Assembly: GCA_001899205.1 (NCBI GenBank)
Contig: MKVL01000025.1
Span: 62,001-126,000, forward strand
Direction of reading: 5' to 3'
DNA: 64,000 bases
Origin: Mesorhizobium sp. 65-26
Lineage (GTDB): Bacteria; Pseudomonadota; Alphaproteobacteria; Rhizobiales; Rhizobiaceae
The notes beneath the pieces are model-generated. The model worked only from the letters and a program-made list of their open reading frames with translations. It was not told where the DNA came from and ran no database searches. Within the stretch, counting starts at the first letter, position 1, and each line of letters opens with the position of its first letter. This document shows positions 17,878-26,338 of this stretch, piece by piece. The translations under genes were made by a program, and so were the position numbers.

Positions 17878-18990
17878 ATGTTCGACCTCGCCGTCGTCGG
17901 CGCCGGGATTGTCGGCCTCGCGCATGCCCTTGCCGCCGCTCGGCGCGGCCTGCGCGTGGTCGTCATCGATCGTGACGCGCAGGCGAACGGCGCGTCCATT
18001 CGAAACTTCGGGCTGGTGGTCGTCAGCGGCCAGGAACCGGGCCCGTCGCGAAAGCGCGCCGAGCGCTCGCGCGAGGTCTGGCTCGAGCTTTCGGAACAGG
18101 CCGGGATCGGGATCCTGCACACGGGCAAGCTGGTCGCGGCGCAGCGTCCCGAGGCGCTCGATCTGCTGGAGGCATTCCACGCCTTGCCGGAAGCGGACGG
18201 CTGCCGGATGCTGACGGCGAGGGAGACGGCCGCGCATCAGCCCGGTCTCGACGTCTCCAGGCTGTCCGGTGGCTTTCTCAGCCCCTTCGAGCTGCGCGTG
18301 GAATCGCGCGAGGCGCTGCCGAAGCTCACCGCCTTCCTGGCCGAGCGCCATGGCGTGACCTTTCGCTTCGGCGTCGCCGTCACCGCGATCGCGCCGCCGG
18401 CGATCGAGACAAGCCATGGCCAGATAAAGGCCAGGCGCATCGCCGTCTGTCCGGGCGACGATCTCGTCAGCCTCTATCCCGAACGGATCCGTGGCTACGG
18501 CGTCCGCCGCTGCAAGCTGCAGATGCTGAGGCTCGGTCCGCCGCGCCACAGGCTGCGCTCGGCGCTGGTCTCGGATCTCAGCCTGCTGCGCTATGGCGGT
18601 TACGCGATGCTGCCGCAGGCCACGACGCTGCGCGACCGGCTCGAGCGCGAGGCGGCGCCGGCGCTCGATAATGGCGTTCATCTCATCGTCGTCCAAAGCC
18701 AGGACGGATCGCTGGTAATCGGCGATTCCCATCACTACGGGCCGACGCCCGATCCGTTCGCCTCGGAGGATGTCGATGCCCTCATCCTTGCCGAATTCTC
18801 CAGGCTGTTCGGTGGCGCCGTGCCGCCGGTGGTGGCACGCTGGACCGGCACCTATGCATCGGCCTCCGGACATGCGAGTTTCCGCGACGCTCCGCACGAC
18901 GATGTACGCGTGGTGATGGTGACCAGCGGGACTGGCGCCAGCACCGGCTTCGCGATCGGCGAGGAGACGATTTCCGACCTGTTTGGCTAA
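17878..18990 (+). CDS. FAD-dependent amine oxidoreductase of the phosphonate-associated TIGR03364 type
   Basis: A 370-residue DAO-family flavoenzyme. The N-terminus is a dinucleotide fold (FDLAVVGAGIVGLAHALAAA, residues 2 on) followed by VVIDRD, and the C-terminal FAD contact is VVMVTSGTGASTGFAIGE. Flavoenzymes of this family recur in AEP catabolic clusters, where studied members (PbfC/PbfD) oxidise hydroxylated or N-alkylated AEP to phosphonoacetaldehyde-level products. It begins 7 nt after phnY, so it is co-transcribed. Its place in the operon implies that the strain uses AEP derivatives besides AEP; which one is not decided by the sequence. Confidence 0.82.
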   Translation: MFDLAVVGAGIVGLAHALAAARRGLRVVVIDRDAQANGASIRNFGLVVVSGQEPGPSRKRAERSREVWLELSEQAGIGILHTGKLVAAQRPEALDLLEAFHALPEADGCRMLTARETAAHQPGLDVSRLSGGFLSPFELRVESREALPKLTAFLAERHGVTFRFGVAVTAIAPPAIETSHGQIKARRIAVCPGDDLVSLYPERIRGYGVRRCKLQMLRLGPPRHRLRSALVSDLSLLRYGGYAMLPQATTLRDRLEREAAPALDNGVHLIVVQSQDGSLVIGDSHHYGPTPDPFASEDVDALILAEFSRLFGGAVPPVVARWTGTYASASGHASFRDAPHDDVRVVMVTSGTGASTGFAIGEETISDLFG

Positions 18991-19007
18991 ATCCATCGAG
19001 ATGAAGG

Positions 19008-19049
19008 ATGATGCCGTCCGAAAGCCGCTTCACACTTTTCGGCATTATG
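19008..19049. repeat. RIME-like palindromic repeat inside the phn operon
   Basis: ATGATGCCG (from 19008) and CGGCATTAT (to 19049) are inverted ends with one mismatch around CCGAAAGCCGCTTCACACTT, which is the reverse strand of the common rhizobial core AAAAGTGTGAAGCGGTTTTC. It fills most of the 72-bp gap between the flavoenzyme gene and the PbfA-like gene and may form an mRNA hairpin. Confidence 0.7.
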
Positions 19050-19062
19050 CTCCGAGGCAGAC

Positions 19063-20409
19063 ATGAACGTCATCCACACCGAGGGCGAATCGAACAAGGC
19101 GCGCGCGCGCCAGGAATGGAATGCGCGCCAGGATCACCCGGCGTCGCGCGAATTGCTGCGGCGGGACGCCGAGGCGTTCCTGCATCAAAGCCTGTCCAGC
19201 CCGTGCGTGTCGACCATCGCCAAGGCGGAAGGCATCTGGATCGAGGACGTTGCGGGCCGCCGCTACATGGATTTCCACGGCAACAGCGTCCACCACATAG
19301 GCTACGCCCATCCGCGCCTGGTCGCGGCCATCAAGAAGCAGCTCGATGACCTGTCCTTCGCGCCGCGCCGTTTCGCCTGCGAGCCGGCCGTGGAACTGGC
19401 CGAGACCCTGGGCGCGCTCGCGCCTGGTGATCTCTCCAAGGTGCTGTTCACGACCGGCGGGTCGGACGCCATCGAGGTGGCGCTGAAGGTTGCGCGCGCC
19501 GCCACGGGCCGTTTCAAGACGCTCTCCTTCTGGGATGCTTTCCACGGCGCGGGCTTCGGCGCCGCGAGCGTCGGCGGGGAGGCCACCTTCCGCTCGCAGA
19601 TCGCCGGTCCGCTGGTGACCGGAGCCGAACATGTCGCGCCCTGGGCGAGCCGGAATTGCGCCTATGGCCACGACAGCCTGGAGGACTCCGCCCGCGCCTG
19701 CGCCAACATGATCGCCTATGTGCTCGGTCGCGAAGGCGACTTCGCCGCGGTCGTCGCCGAGCCGATGCGGGCGACGCCGCTGGTGCCGGCGCCGGGATTC
19801 TGGAAGGCCGTGCGCGAGGCCTGCGACCGCCACGGCACGCTGCTCATCTTCGACGAGATCCCCACCGGCCTCGGCAAGACGGGCAAATTCTTCTCGCATG
19901 AGCACGATGGCGTCACGCCCGACATACTGGTGCTCGGCAAGGCATTGGGCGGCGGCATCCTGCCGATCGCCTCCGTCATCGCGCGGCGCGATCTCGATGT
20001 CGCCGGAGACTTCGCCATCGGTCACTACACACATGAGAAGAACCCCGTGACCACGCGGGCGGCGCTGACGACGATCGCCATCATCCGCGAGGAGGGGCTC
20101 GTCGAGCGCGCCGCCGAGCTTGGCGCCCATGCGATGGAGCGCCTGCGCGGATTGATGGACCGGAGCCCGCATGTCGGCGAGCTGCGCGGCCGCGGCCTGA
20201 TGATGGGCGTCGAGCTGGTCGAGGAGCGCGGCGCGTACAAGCCTGCGCGCGAGCTCGCCGAGCGCGTCTACTATCGCTGCCTGGAGGAAGGCCTGAGCTT
20301 CAAGATCAGCGCCGGCAACGTGCTCACCCTGTCTCCGCCGCTGGTCATAGGCAGGGCCGAACTCGACAGGGCGCTCGACATCGTCGAGGCCGCCGTGCTT
20401 GCCGGCTGA
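19063..20409 (+). CDS. pbfA: PLP-dependent class III aminotransferase-fold enzyme, probable (R)-1-hydroxy-2-aminoethylphosphonate ammonia-lyase
   Basis: This 448-residue protein has the aminotransferase class III fold: PLP-phosphate site TTGGSDAIEVALKVAR (residues 130-145), Asp264 in LLIFDEIPTGLGKTG and Schiff-base Lys293 in LVLGKALGGGILP. Enzymes of this group that cluster with phnW genes include PbfA, which removes ammonia from (R)-1-hydroxy-2-aminoethylphosphonate to give phosphonoacetaldehyde. With phnY and phnA nearby, the product would enter the same pathway. A normal AEP transaminase role is already filled by PhnW, which supports the lyase assignment. The hydroxylase that makes the substrate (PbfB type) is not in the window. 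Confidence 0.68.
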   Translation: MNVIHTEGESNKARARQEWNARQDHPASRELLRRDAEAFLHQSLSSPCVSTIAKAEGIWIEDVAGRRYMDFHGNSVHHIGYAHPRLVAAIKKQLDDLSFAPRRFACEPAVELAETLGALAPGDLSKVLFTTGGSDAIEVALKVARAATGRFKTLSFWDAFHGAGFGAASVGGEATFRSQIAGPLVTGAEHVAPWASRNCAYGHDSLEDSARACANMIAYVLGREGDFAAVVAEPMRATPLVPAPGFWKAVREACDRHGTLLIFDEIPTGLGKTGKFFSHEHDGVTPDILVLGKALGGGILPIASVIARRDLDVAGDFAIGHYTHEKNPVTTRAALTTIAIIREEGLVERAAELGAHAMERLRGLMDRSPHVGELRGRGLMMGVELVEERGAYKPARELAERVYYRCLEEGLSFKISAGNVLTLSPPLVIGRAELDRALDIVEAAVLAG

Positions 20410-20428
20410 GGGACAGGGCGGATACCAG

Positions 20429-21439
20429 ATGAAGGCCGTGCGCACCGACAGCGAGCTTGAATGTCCGGGCATAGACGCGGGCCTGCGGGCACGCGGCGTC
20501 GAGCTTGTGACGGTGTCGGACGGCATCGCCGAAGCCGACCTCGCGGCGGCCGTCGCCGACGCCGATCTCCTGCTGATGTGCTACACGCCGGTCACTGCGC
20601 GCGTCATCGATGCCGCGCCGAAGCTCAGGGGCATCGTCAAATATGGCGTCGGCATCGACGCCATTGACATCAAGGCCGCGACGCGGCGCGGCATTCCGGT
20701 CGTCAACGTTCCCGAATATGCCGAAGAGACGGTCGCCGAGGGCGCCTTCGCGCTGATGATCGCGCTCGCCAAGCGGCTGCCGGGCATAACGGCGGCGGTC
20801 GCCCGCGAAGGCTGGATCTGGCCGGAGCAGCGTTGGCTGGGACGCGATATCTCCGGAGCCACGCTCGGCCTCGTCGGCTGCGGCAAGATCGGCCGCAGCA
20901 TGGCGCGCATGGCCGGACTGGGATTTCGCGCCCGCGTGCTCGGATTTGATCCGAATGCCGATACCGCCACGATGCGGCAGGCCGGCATCGAGAAGGTCGA
21001 CGACCTGCGCGCCATGCTTGGCGCCTGCGATTTCGTCTCGATCCATTGCGTCCTGAACGAAGCGACCCGCGGGCTGATCGGCAGGCGGGAGCTCGCCGCG
21101 ATGAAACCGTCCGCAATCCTCGTCAATGTCTCGCGCGGCGCGCTGGTCGACGAATTGGCGCTGGTCGAGGCTGTCGTCGGCAACCGTCTCGGCGGCGTCG
21201 GCCTCGATGTCTATTCCATGGAGCCGCTGGCGCTTTCGGGGCACCCGATGAGCCCGCTCTTCGGCCGCGAAGACGTCATCCTGTTTCCACACCTCACCTT
21301 CTTCACTGTCGAGGCGATGCGACGGCTGGAAGAGGATACGCTTGCCCGCTGCTTCGAAATCCTCGACGGCCATCCGGTCACGGTGCGCTCGCAGGATCCC
21401 AGGCTGCGCGCGCAGACCGCCGGCGTCGTCTTCGGCTGA
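20429..21439 (+). CDS. NAD-dependent D-2-hydroxyacid dehydrogenase (3-phosphoglycerate dehydrogenase-like)
   Basis: A 336-residue D-isomer-specific 2-hydroxyacid dehydrogenase. The nucleotide-binding domain shows GLVGCGKIGRSMARMAG, with FDPN as the NAD-specific acidic end, then VNVSRGALVDE and the catalytic His in LFPHLTFFTVEAM. The ATG at 20429 is 19 nt past the PbfA-like gene. The family oxidises or reduces D-2-hydroxyacids; no step of the known AEP routes needs it. It may handle a phosphonate hydroxyacid or the pyruvate/alanine balance, or be a passenger. Function in this operon is unknown. Confidence 0.8.
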   Translation: MKAVRTDSELECPGIDAGLRARGVELVTVSDGIAEADLAAAVADADLLLMCYTPVTARVIDAAPKLRGIVKYGVGIDAIDIKAATRRGIPVVNVPEYAEETVAEGAFALMIALAKRLPGITAAVAREGWIWPEQRWLGRDISGATLGLVGCGKIGRSMARMAGLGFRARVLGFDPNADTATMRQAGIEKVDDLRAMLGACDFVSIHCVLNEATRGLIGRRELAAMKPSAILVNVSRGALVDELALVEAVVGNRLGGVGLDVYSMEPLALSGHPMSPLFGREDVILFPHLTFFTVEAMRRLEEDTLARCFEILDGHPVTVRSQDPRLRAQTAGVVFG

Positions 21440-21695
21440 TCCCATCGCTCCACATTCGAAGCCTGCTCGGGCCCCTTGGATCCGGGTCGATATGCGTTGG
21501 TCGCGGCTGCGACAGTTTCGTGACAAACATCGGAAAAATCTTGGTCCTCATAAAATAAATAGATTTTACTTATCGATCACCAGTCCGCAAAGTCCCTGAC
21601 AAGAAGACGTCCAGCCGGCTCGACGCTGCTCAGCATCCGGGCCGGCCGGCCCAAGTGCATCGCAGAATGTGCCTTCCATCAAAGGGGAACTGACC

Positions 21696-22727
21696 ATGAA
21701 ATCACGACAAGCATCACTCGTCGCGGCGTTCGCCGCGCTGCTTTCCGCGTCCGCGGCCCTCGTCGGGCCGGCGATGGCCGACGGTGTCGTCACCATCTAT
21801 TCGGCCGACGGCCTGCACGATGGCAACGGCAGCTGGTACGAGACCGAATTCGCGGCCTTCACCAAGGCGACCGGCATCAAGGTGCAGTACATCGAGGCCG
21901 GCTCCGGCGGCGTCGTCGAACGTGTCGCCAAGGAGAAGTCGAACCCGCAGGCCGATGTTCTGGTGACCTTGCCGCCCTTCGTACAGCGTGCGGCTGCCGA
22001 AGGCCTGCTACAGGATTACAAGCCCGAGGCTGCGGCCCAGATCGACGGGGGCACGGACAAATACCGGCCGCTGGTCAACAACTACATGAATTTCATCTAC
22101 AACAGCGCCGTCCTCAAGGATGCGCCGAAGAGCTACGAGGACCTGCTCGACCCGAGCTTCAAGGGCAAGATCCAGTATTCGACGCCGGGCCAGGCCGGTG
22201 ACGGCACCGCCGTCATGCTGCAGGTGATCCACGCCTTCGGCGGCGAGGATGCCGGCTTCGCCTACATGAAGAAGCTGCAGGACAACAATGTCGGTCCCTC
22301 GGCCTCCACCGGCAAGCTGACCGCGCTGGTCAACAAGGGCGAGCTCCACGTCGCCAACGGCGACCTGCAGATGAACATGTCGCAGATGGCCGACAACCCC
22401 AACATCAAGGTGTTCTGGCCGGCTGGTCCTGATGGCGTGCGCTCCACCTTCGCGCTGCCCTACGAGATCGGGCTGGTCACCGGCGCGCCGAATGCCGACA
22501 ATGGCAAGAAGCTGATCGACTTCCTGCTTTCCAAGGAAGCACAGTCGACGGTCAGCTCGGTCGCGCTCGGCATGCCCGCCCGCAAGGACGTCACGCCCAG
22601 CGACGCCAACTTCACCAAGCTGCAGGACGCAATGAAGGGGGTCACCGTATGGGCTCCGAATTGGGACGAAGCGCTGAAGAACCTGCCGGACTACGTCAAG
22701 AAGTGGAACGAAGCCACGGGAAGTTGA
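21696..22727 (+). CDS. phnS: 2-aminoethylphosphonate ABC importer substrate-binding protein
   Basis: A 343-residue periplasmic binding protein with a Sec signal ([20 protein letters not shown], cleaved near AMAD). The mature chain is of the iron/phosphonate type II fold: [19 protein letters not shown] at the start, [15 protein letters not shown], and [15 protein letters not shown]. It is followed by an ATPase and two permeases typical of the PhnSTUV importer, in the same operon as the AEP catabolic genes, so AEP is the likely ligand. The start at 21696 is preceded by AAAGGGG; a 256-bp gap upstream leaves room for its own promoter. Confidence 0.9.
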   Translation: MKSRQASLVAAFAALLSASAALVGPAMADGVVTIYSADGLHDGNGSWYETEFAAFTKATGIKVQYIEAGSGGVVERVAKEKSNPQADVLVTLPPFVQRAAAEGLLQDYKPEAAAQIDGGTDKYRPLVNNYMNFIYNSAVLKDAPKSYEDLLDPSFKGKIQYSTPGQAGDGTAVMLQVIHAFGGEDAGFAYMKKLQDNNVGPSASTGKLTALVNKGELHVANGDLQMNMSQMADNPNIKVFWPAGPDGVRSTFALPYEIGLVTGAPNADNGKKLIDFLLSKEAQSTVSSVALGMPARKDVTPSDANFTKLQDAMKGVTVWAPNWDEALKNLPDYVKKWNEATGS

Positions 22728-22743
22728 TCCCCGAGGGAAACGA

Positions 22744-22763
22744 CCGGGGGAGCAGTCCCCCGG
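22744..22763 (+). terminator. Stem-loop between phnS and phnT
   Basis: CCGGGGGA (22744-22751), tetraloop GCAG, TCCCCCGG (22756-22763): a perfect 8-bp, GC-rich stem 16 nt past the phnS stop. No U-tract follows. It probably stabilises phnS mRNA or causes partial termination, so that the binding protein is made in excess over phnTUV. Confidence 0.7.
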
Positions 22764-22789
22764 CTAACCTTGCCCCGGAGAATCTTGTC

Positions 22790-23935
22790 ATGTCGGCAGC
22801 CGCCTTCACAGGTACCAACGTCATGGACATCGACGCCGCGAAGGTTCGCGGCGCCGGCTCCAATGTCCACTTCGACAAGGTCAGCGTCGCCTATGGTGCG
22901 CATGTCGTGCTCCATCCGCTGACGCTGGACATCGCCCCCGGCGAGATCCTGGCGATGATCGGTCCTTCCGGATCCGGCAAGACCACGGCGCTACGCGCGG
23001 TTGCCGGTTTCGTGCGGCCCGCCAGCGGGCGCATCAGGATCGGCGCGACCGACGTGACCGACCTGCCGCCCTACGAGCGCGGCCTCGGGATGGTGGTCCA
23101 GAACTACGCCCTGTTCCCCCATATGCGGGTCGAGGACAACGTCGCCTTCGGCCTGCGGGCCCAGGGCGCCGATCGCGCGCTGATCGCGGAGCGGGTCAGG
23201 GACGCGCTCGGCACGGTCGGCATGTCGGCCTTCGCGAAGCGGTTACCGCGTGAGCTTTCGGGCGGACAGCAGCAGCGTGTCGCCATCGCCAGGGCGCTGG
23301 CGGTCAGGCCCCGTGTCCTGCTGCTGGACGAGCCGCTCTCCGCGCTCGACGCGCAGATCCGCCGCAACATGGTGGAGGAGATCGCCAAGCTGCACCGCGA
23401 CCTGCCGGGCCTGACGATCCTCTATGTCACGCACGACCAGACGGAGGCGCTGACGCTGGCCGACAAGATCGCAATCATGCGCGATGGCAGGGTCTGTTCG
23501 CACGGGCCGACGGGCGAGCTCTACCGTCGGCCGCCGAACCGCTTCACCGCGGAATTCCTCGGCCGCGCCAACCTCTTGCCGGTGACGGTGGTGGAAGCCG
23601 CCGGTGGCAAGGGATTTGCCAGGGCGGCGCTCGGCGACACCACGCTTGCCAGCGCCGGCCGCGACGAGAAGGCGGGTGACAGGAGCCTGCTCTGCATTCG
23701 CCCGCAACATCTGTCGCTGACGGACGAGGGGGGCCACAGCAACCGGATTTCCGGCCTGCTCAGGGAAGTGCACTGGCAGGGAGAACTCACCCATCTGGTC
23801 CTCGATGTCGACGGCACGGCGGTGCGCGTTTCGACCACCCGGCTGCCCATCGCCTTGCCGGAGGCGGGCACCAGGCTGCCGCTGTTCTTCGCGCCGGCCG
23901 ACACCTCGCTGGTTCCGGAGGACGCCGGTGTCTGA
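22790..23935 (+). CDS. phnT: 2-aminoethylphosphonate ABC importer ATPase
   Basis: A 381-residue ATP-binding subunit of the spermidine/iron/AEP importer type, with Walker A IGPSGSGKTTALRAVAG, signature LSGGQQQRVAIARAL, Walker B VLLLDEPLSALDAQIR and switch THDQTEAL, then a C-terminal TOBE-like regulatory domain (about 270-381). ATG at 22790 has CGGAG upstream; the open frame reaches further upstream only through the phnS end. The phnU start codon overlaps its last codons. The N-terminal 20 residues before FDKVSVAYG are longer than in most relatives. Confidence 0.9.
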   Translation: MSAAAFTGTNVMDIDAAKVRGAGSNVHFDKVSVAYGAHVVLHPLTLDIAPGEILAMIGPSGSGKTTALRAVAGFVRPASGRIRIGATDVTDLPPYERGLGMVVQNYALFPHMRVEDNVAFGLRAQGADRALIAERVRDALGTVGMSAFAKRLPRELSGGQQQRVAIARALAVRPRVLLLDEPLSALDAQIRRNMVEEIAKLHRDLPGLTILYVTHDQTEALTLADKIAIMRDGRVCSHGPTGELYRRPPNRFTAEFLGRANLLPVTVVEAAGGKGFARAALGDTTLASAGRDEKAGDRSLLCIRPQHLSLTDEGGHSNRISGLLREVHWQGELTHLVLDVDGTAVRVSTTRLPIALPEAGTRLPLFFAPADTSLVPEDAGV

Positions 23936-24785
23936 GGCGGCGGTCATCGGCGCGCGGCCGGCCAGGGTCGAGACCGGCAAGTTCTGGATCTTGCCGCCGG
24001 CGGCGCTGCTGGCGCTGCTGTTCTTCTATCCGCTGGCGCTGATCGCGCGGCAGGCCTTCTTCGACGACAGCGGAATGGCCAATGTCGCCGAGGTGACGCG
24101 GGTGCTTCACTCGCGCTTCTTCCTCAACGCCTTGATCAACACGGTGTCGATATCGGTCGCCGCCACCGCCGGCTGCCTGATCGTCGGCCTTGTGCTGGCG
24201 CTGATCCTGGCCTTCGTGCCATTCCCCGGCAGCAGGTTCGTCGCCCGGCTGATCGACACGTTCATTGCCCTGCCGACCTTCCTGGTCACGCTTGCATTCA
24301 CCTTCCTCTATGGCTCGGCTGGCATGCTCAATGCCGGTCTCATGGAGGCTTTCTCGCTACCGCTGCCGCCGGTCAATTTTCTCTATTCGAGCTGGGGCGT
24401 GGTGCTCGCCGAGGTCACCGTCTATACGCCATTCATCCTGAGGCCCTTGCTCGCCGCCTTCTCGCTGGTCGATCGCGGCCAGATCGAAGCGGCCAGCGTG
24501 CTGGGCGCCAGGCCGTTGCGCATCGTGCGGCAGGTCATCCTGCCGGCCGCGATCCCCGCACTCATCGCCGGCGGCAGTCTTTGCCTGCTGTTGACCGTCA
24601 ACGAATTCGGCATCGTGCTGTTCATCGGCGCCAAGGGCGTCATCACCTTGCCGCTGCTGATCTACGGCAAGGCGATCCAGGAATCGCAGTACCAGGTCGC
24701 CTGCATCATCGCGGTCATCAACATCGCGCTGTCGCTGGGCCTGTTCGGCCTCTACCGTTTCGCCGCCGGCCGGTTGGGAGCGTAA
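23928..24785 (+). CDS. phnU: 2-aminoethylphosphonate ABC importer permease 1
   Basis: A 285-residue permease with six hydrophobic helices, first ILPPAALLALLFFYPLALIA, and the coupling loop EAASVLGARPLRIVRQVILP that contacts the ATPase. The start is the GTG at 23928, inside the end of phnT, with GGAGGA upstream at 23917-23922, an unusually good site that fixes this start against the longer open frame. Pairs with PhnV to form the channel. Operon position between phnT and phnV fits the PhnSTUV order. Confidence 0.88.
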   Translation: MSEAAVIGARPARVETGKFWILPPAALLALLFFYPLALIARQAFFDDSGMANVAEVTRVLHSRFFLNALINTVSISVAATAGCLIVGLVLALILAFVPFPGSRFVARLIDTFIALPTFLVTLAFTFLYGSAGMLNAGLMEAFSLPLPPVNFLYSSWGVVLAEVTVYTPFILRPLLAAFSLVDRGQIEAASVLGARPLRIVRQVILPAAIPALIAGGSLCLLLTVNEFGIVLFIGAKGVITLPLLIYGKAIQESQYQVACIIAVINIALSLGLFGLYRFAAGRLGA

Positions 24786-24788
24786 GCC

Positions 24789-25586
24789 ATGCTGGTCTGG
24801 TCACGCTCCGGTCGCCTTGTCCTGTGGGCCCTGTTCGCGCTGGTCTTCGGCGTGCTTTTCCTGGCGCCGCTCGCGGTGATCCTGCTTTCCAGCCTTGCCG
24901 GCCAGTGGAACGGCGTGCTGCCCAGCAGTCTCACGACGGCGCATTACGGCGACGTCCTGCACGGTTCTGCCGGCGATGCGGTGAAGGCCAGCCTGGTCAC
25001 CGGCTTCCTCGCCAGCGCGCTCGCGCTGGTCAGCGGCACCTGGGCGGCGCTGTCGCTTCGCCTCCAGGGGCATGCTCTGCGACGGCTGCTGGGCCTGCTC
25101 TTCTTCATCCCGAGCGCGGTACCCTCGGTTTCCGTCGGCCTTGGACTGCTGGTCGCGTTCAGCAACCCGCCGCTGCTGCTCAACGGCACTGTGGCGATCG
25201 TCATGGTCGCGCATTTCGTGCTGATCTCGGCCTTCACCTTCGGCAACGTCTCGGCCGGCCTGGCGCGCCTGTCGCCCGATTTCGAGCAGGTCGCCTCCAG
25301 TCTCGGCGCGCGGCCGGGCTACAGGCTGTGGCATGTGACCTTGCCCTTGCTCGCGCCCTATCTCGTGGCTGCCTTCGGCCTCAGCTTCGCGCTCTCGATG
25401 GGAGAGCTCGGCGCCACCGTCATGGTCTATCCGCCGGGCTGGGTGACGCTGCCGGTGTCGATCTTCTCGCTGACCGACCGGGGCGATGTCTTCGCCGGCG
25501 CGGCGCTGACCATGATCCTCGTCGTGGCGACGCTCGCGCTGCTGCTCGGACTGGAGCGCGTCGCCGCCCGCGCCAGCGGTTCCTGA
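24789..25586 (+). CDS. phnV: 2-aminoethylphosphonate ABC importer permease 2
   Basis: A 265-residue inner-membrane permease with six predicted helices and the coupling loop QVASSLGARPGYRLWHVTLP. It begins 3 nt after phnU and is the last gene of the phosphonate run; the next gene is 325 nt on with its own operator. PhnU and PhnV would form the heterodimeric translocation path. No clear U-rich terminator follows in the downstream gap. Confidence 0.88.
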   Translation: MLVWSRSGRLVLWALFALVFGVLFLAPLAVILLSSLAGQWNGVLPSSLTTAHYGDVLHGSAGDAVKASLVTGFLASALALVSGTWAALSLRLQGHALRRLLGLLFFIPSAVPSVSVGLGLLVAFSNPPLLLNGTVAIVMVAHFVLISAFTFGNVSAGLARLSPDFEQVASSLGARPGYRLWHVTLPLLAPYLVAAFGLSFALSMGELGATVMVYPPGWVTLPVSIFSLTDRGDVFAGAALTMILVVATLALLLGLERVAARASGS

Positions 25587-25883
25587 GAAGCGCCGCGTCT
25601 TCGGCAATCGGTCGTCATATCTGCTGGACGCCGCGGCAGTCCTTGCCGTAACCATCCGAGTCGCTCGACGGTGACGCTGATCTGGCAGAACCACGTTGGA
25701 TCGGGTCACTTGTACGGCGTAAATCGATAACGGCCGAACACATACCTGCGCCGCATTGGTGTTCGCTTGCCCTTGCCATTCACGCGATTGCGCGCCCGCT
25801 CGGCCGGACACGTCTCCGCCGAGGGACTGTGTCGCGCAGCGGCATTTTCGGACTTCACCAGACGTGCTAAAGATGTTAGCGTT
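25587..25883. other. Gap between phnV and the VOC-GntR operon
   Basis: About 300 bases without a gene, ending in the GntR-type motif. The left part resembles GC-rich coding composition but has no frame with a recognisable product. Transcription of the VOC-GntR operon must start at its right end, where it becomes AT-rich. Confidence 0.6.
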
Positions 25884-25898
25884 TTGATCAAACGATCT
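25884..25898 (+). promoter_or_regulatory. Probable GntR operator, copy A
   Basis: TTGATCAAACGATCT, containing the palindrome TTTGATCAAA (25883-25892) and a second GATC eight bases on. Its partner at 31858-31872, read on the minus strand, is TTGATCAAATGATCT. The site lies directly ahead of the first VOC gene, where a repressor would block transcription or its start. Confidence 0.65.
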
Positions 25899-25911
25899 AA
25901 TGTTGTTGAAC

Positions 25912-26316
25912 ATGGCCGAATTCGATCAATCCATCACCTTCCTCAAAGTCGGCGATCTGTCGCGCAGCCTCAACTTCTACGGCGAGGTGCTGGGCCTGCA
26001 GCGTGTATACGAGCGCAACGGCAAGGTCGTGATCCTCAAGGTCAACGAAGCAGGCTTCGTCGGTCTGGTGCCCGCCGAAATCCCGGCTGGCGCACCCCGC
26101 AGTTCCGCGCTCACCATGATTGTCAGGGATGCCGACGCGTGGCTGCCCAGGCTTGAAGCGGCGGGCGTGCCGAACAAAGGCAAGCCGATTTTCAAAAGCG
26201 AATTCGGCATCTATGTTCTCTACGCCACCGATCCCGATGGCAACACCGTTGAATTCCTGGAAATGCGGGATCCCGCCTGGCCCCATCGCGGAGGCACGGA
26301 AGCCGTTGGCGGATGA
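25912..26316 (+). CDS. VOC (glyoxalase/bleomycin-resistance fold) family protein, first paralogue
   Basis: A 134-residue single-domain VOC protein with paired beta-alpha-beta-beta-beta modules: SITFLKVGDLSRSLNFYGEV at the start and DPDGNTVEFLEM at the end. The usual first metal-binding His is replaced by Thr (SITFL), while the final Glu is kept, so a classical glyoxalase metal site is incomplete. Related to the VOC protein at 27111. An alternative ATG at 25900 would add four residues; neither start has a clear Shine-Dalgarno. First gene of an operon with gntR; the reaction is unknown. Confidence 0.8.
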   Translation: MAEFDQSITFLKVGDLSRSLNFYGEVLGLQRVYERNGKVVILKVNEAGFVGLVPAEIPAGAPRSSALTMIVRDADAWLPRLEAAGVPNKGKPIFKSEFGIYVLYATDPDGNTVEFLEMRDPAWPHRGGTEAVGG

Positions 26317-26338
26317 TGCGGGATAGGGGAGGCGCTTT

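Noticed and set aside
19063-20409. Annotating the class III enzyme as a plain aspartate aminotransferase
   Set aside because: The fold is class III (Lys293 in LGKALGGG), not the aspartate aminotransferase class, and the operon already has PhnW; a PbfA-like lyase fits better.
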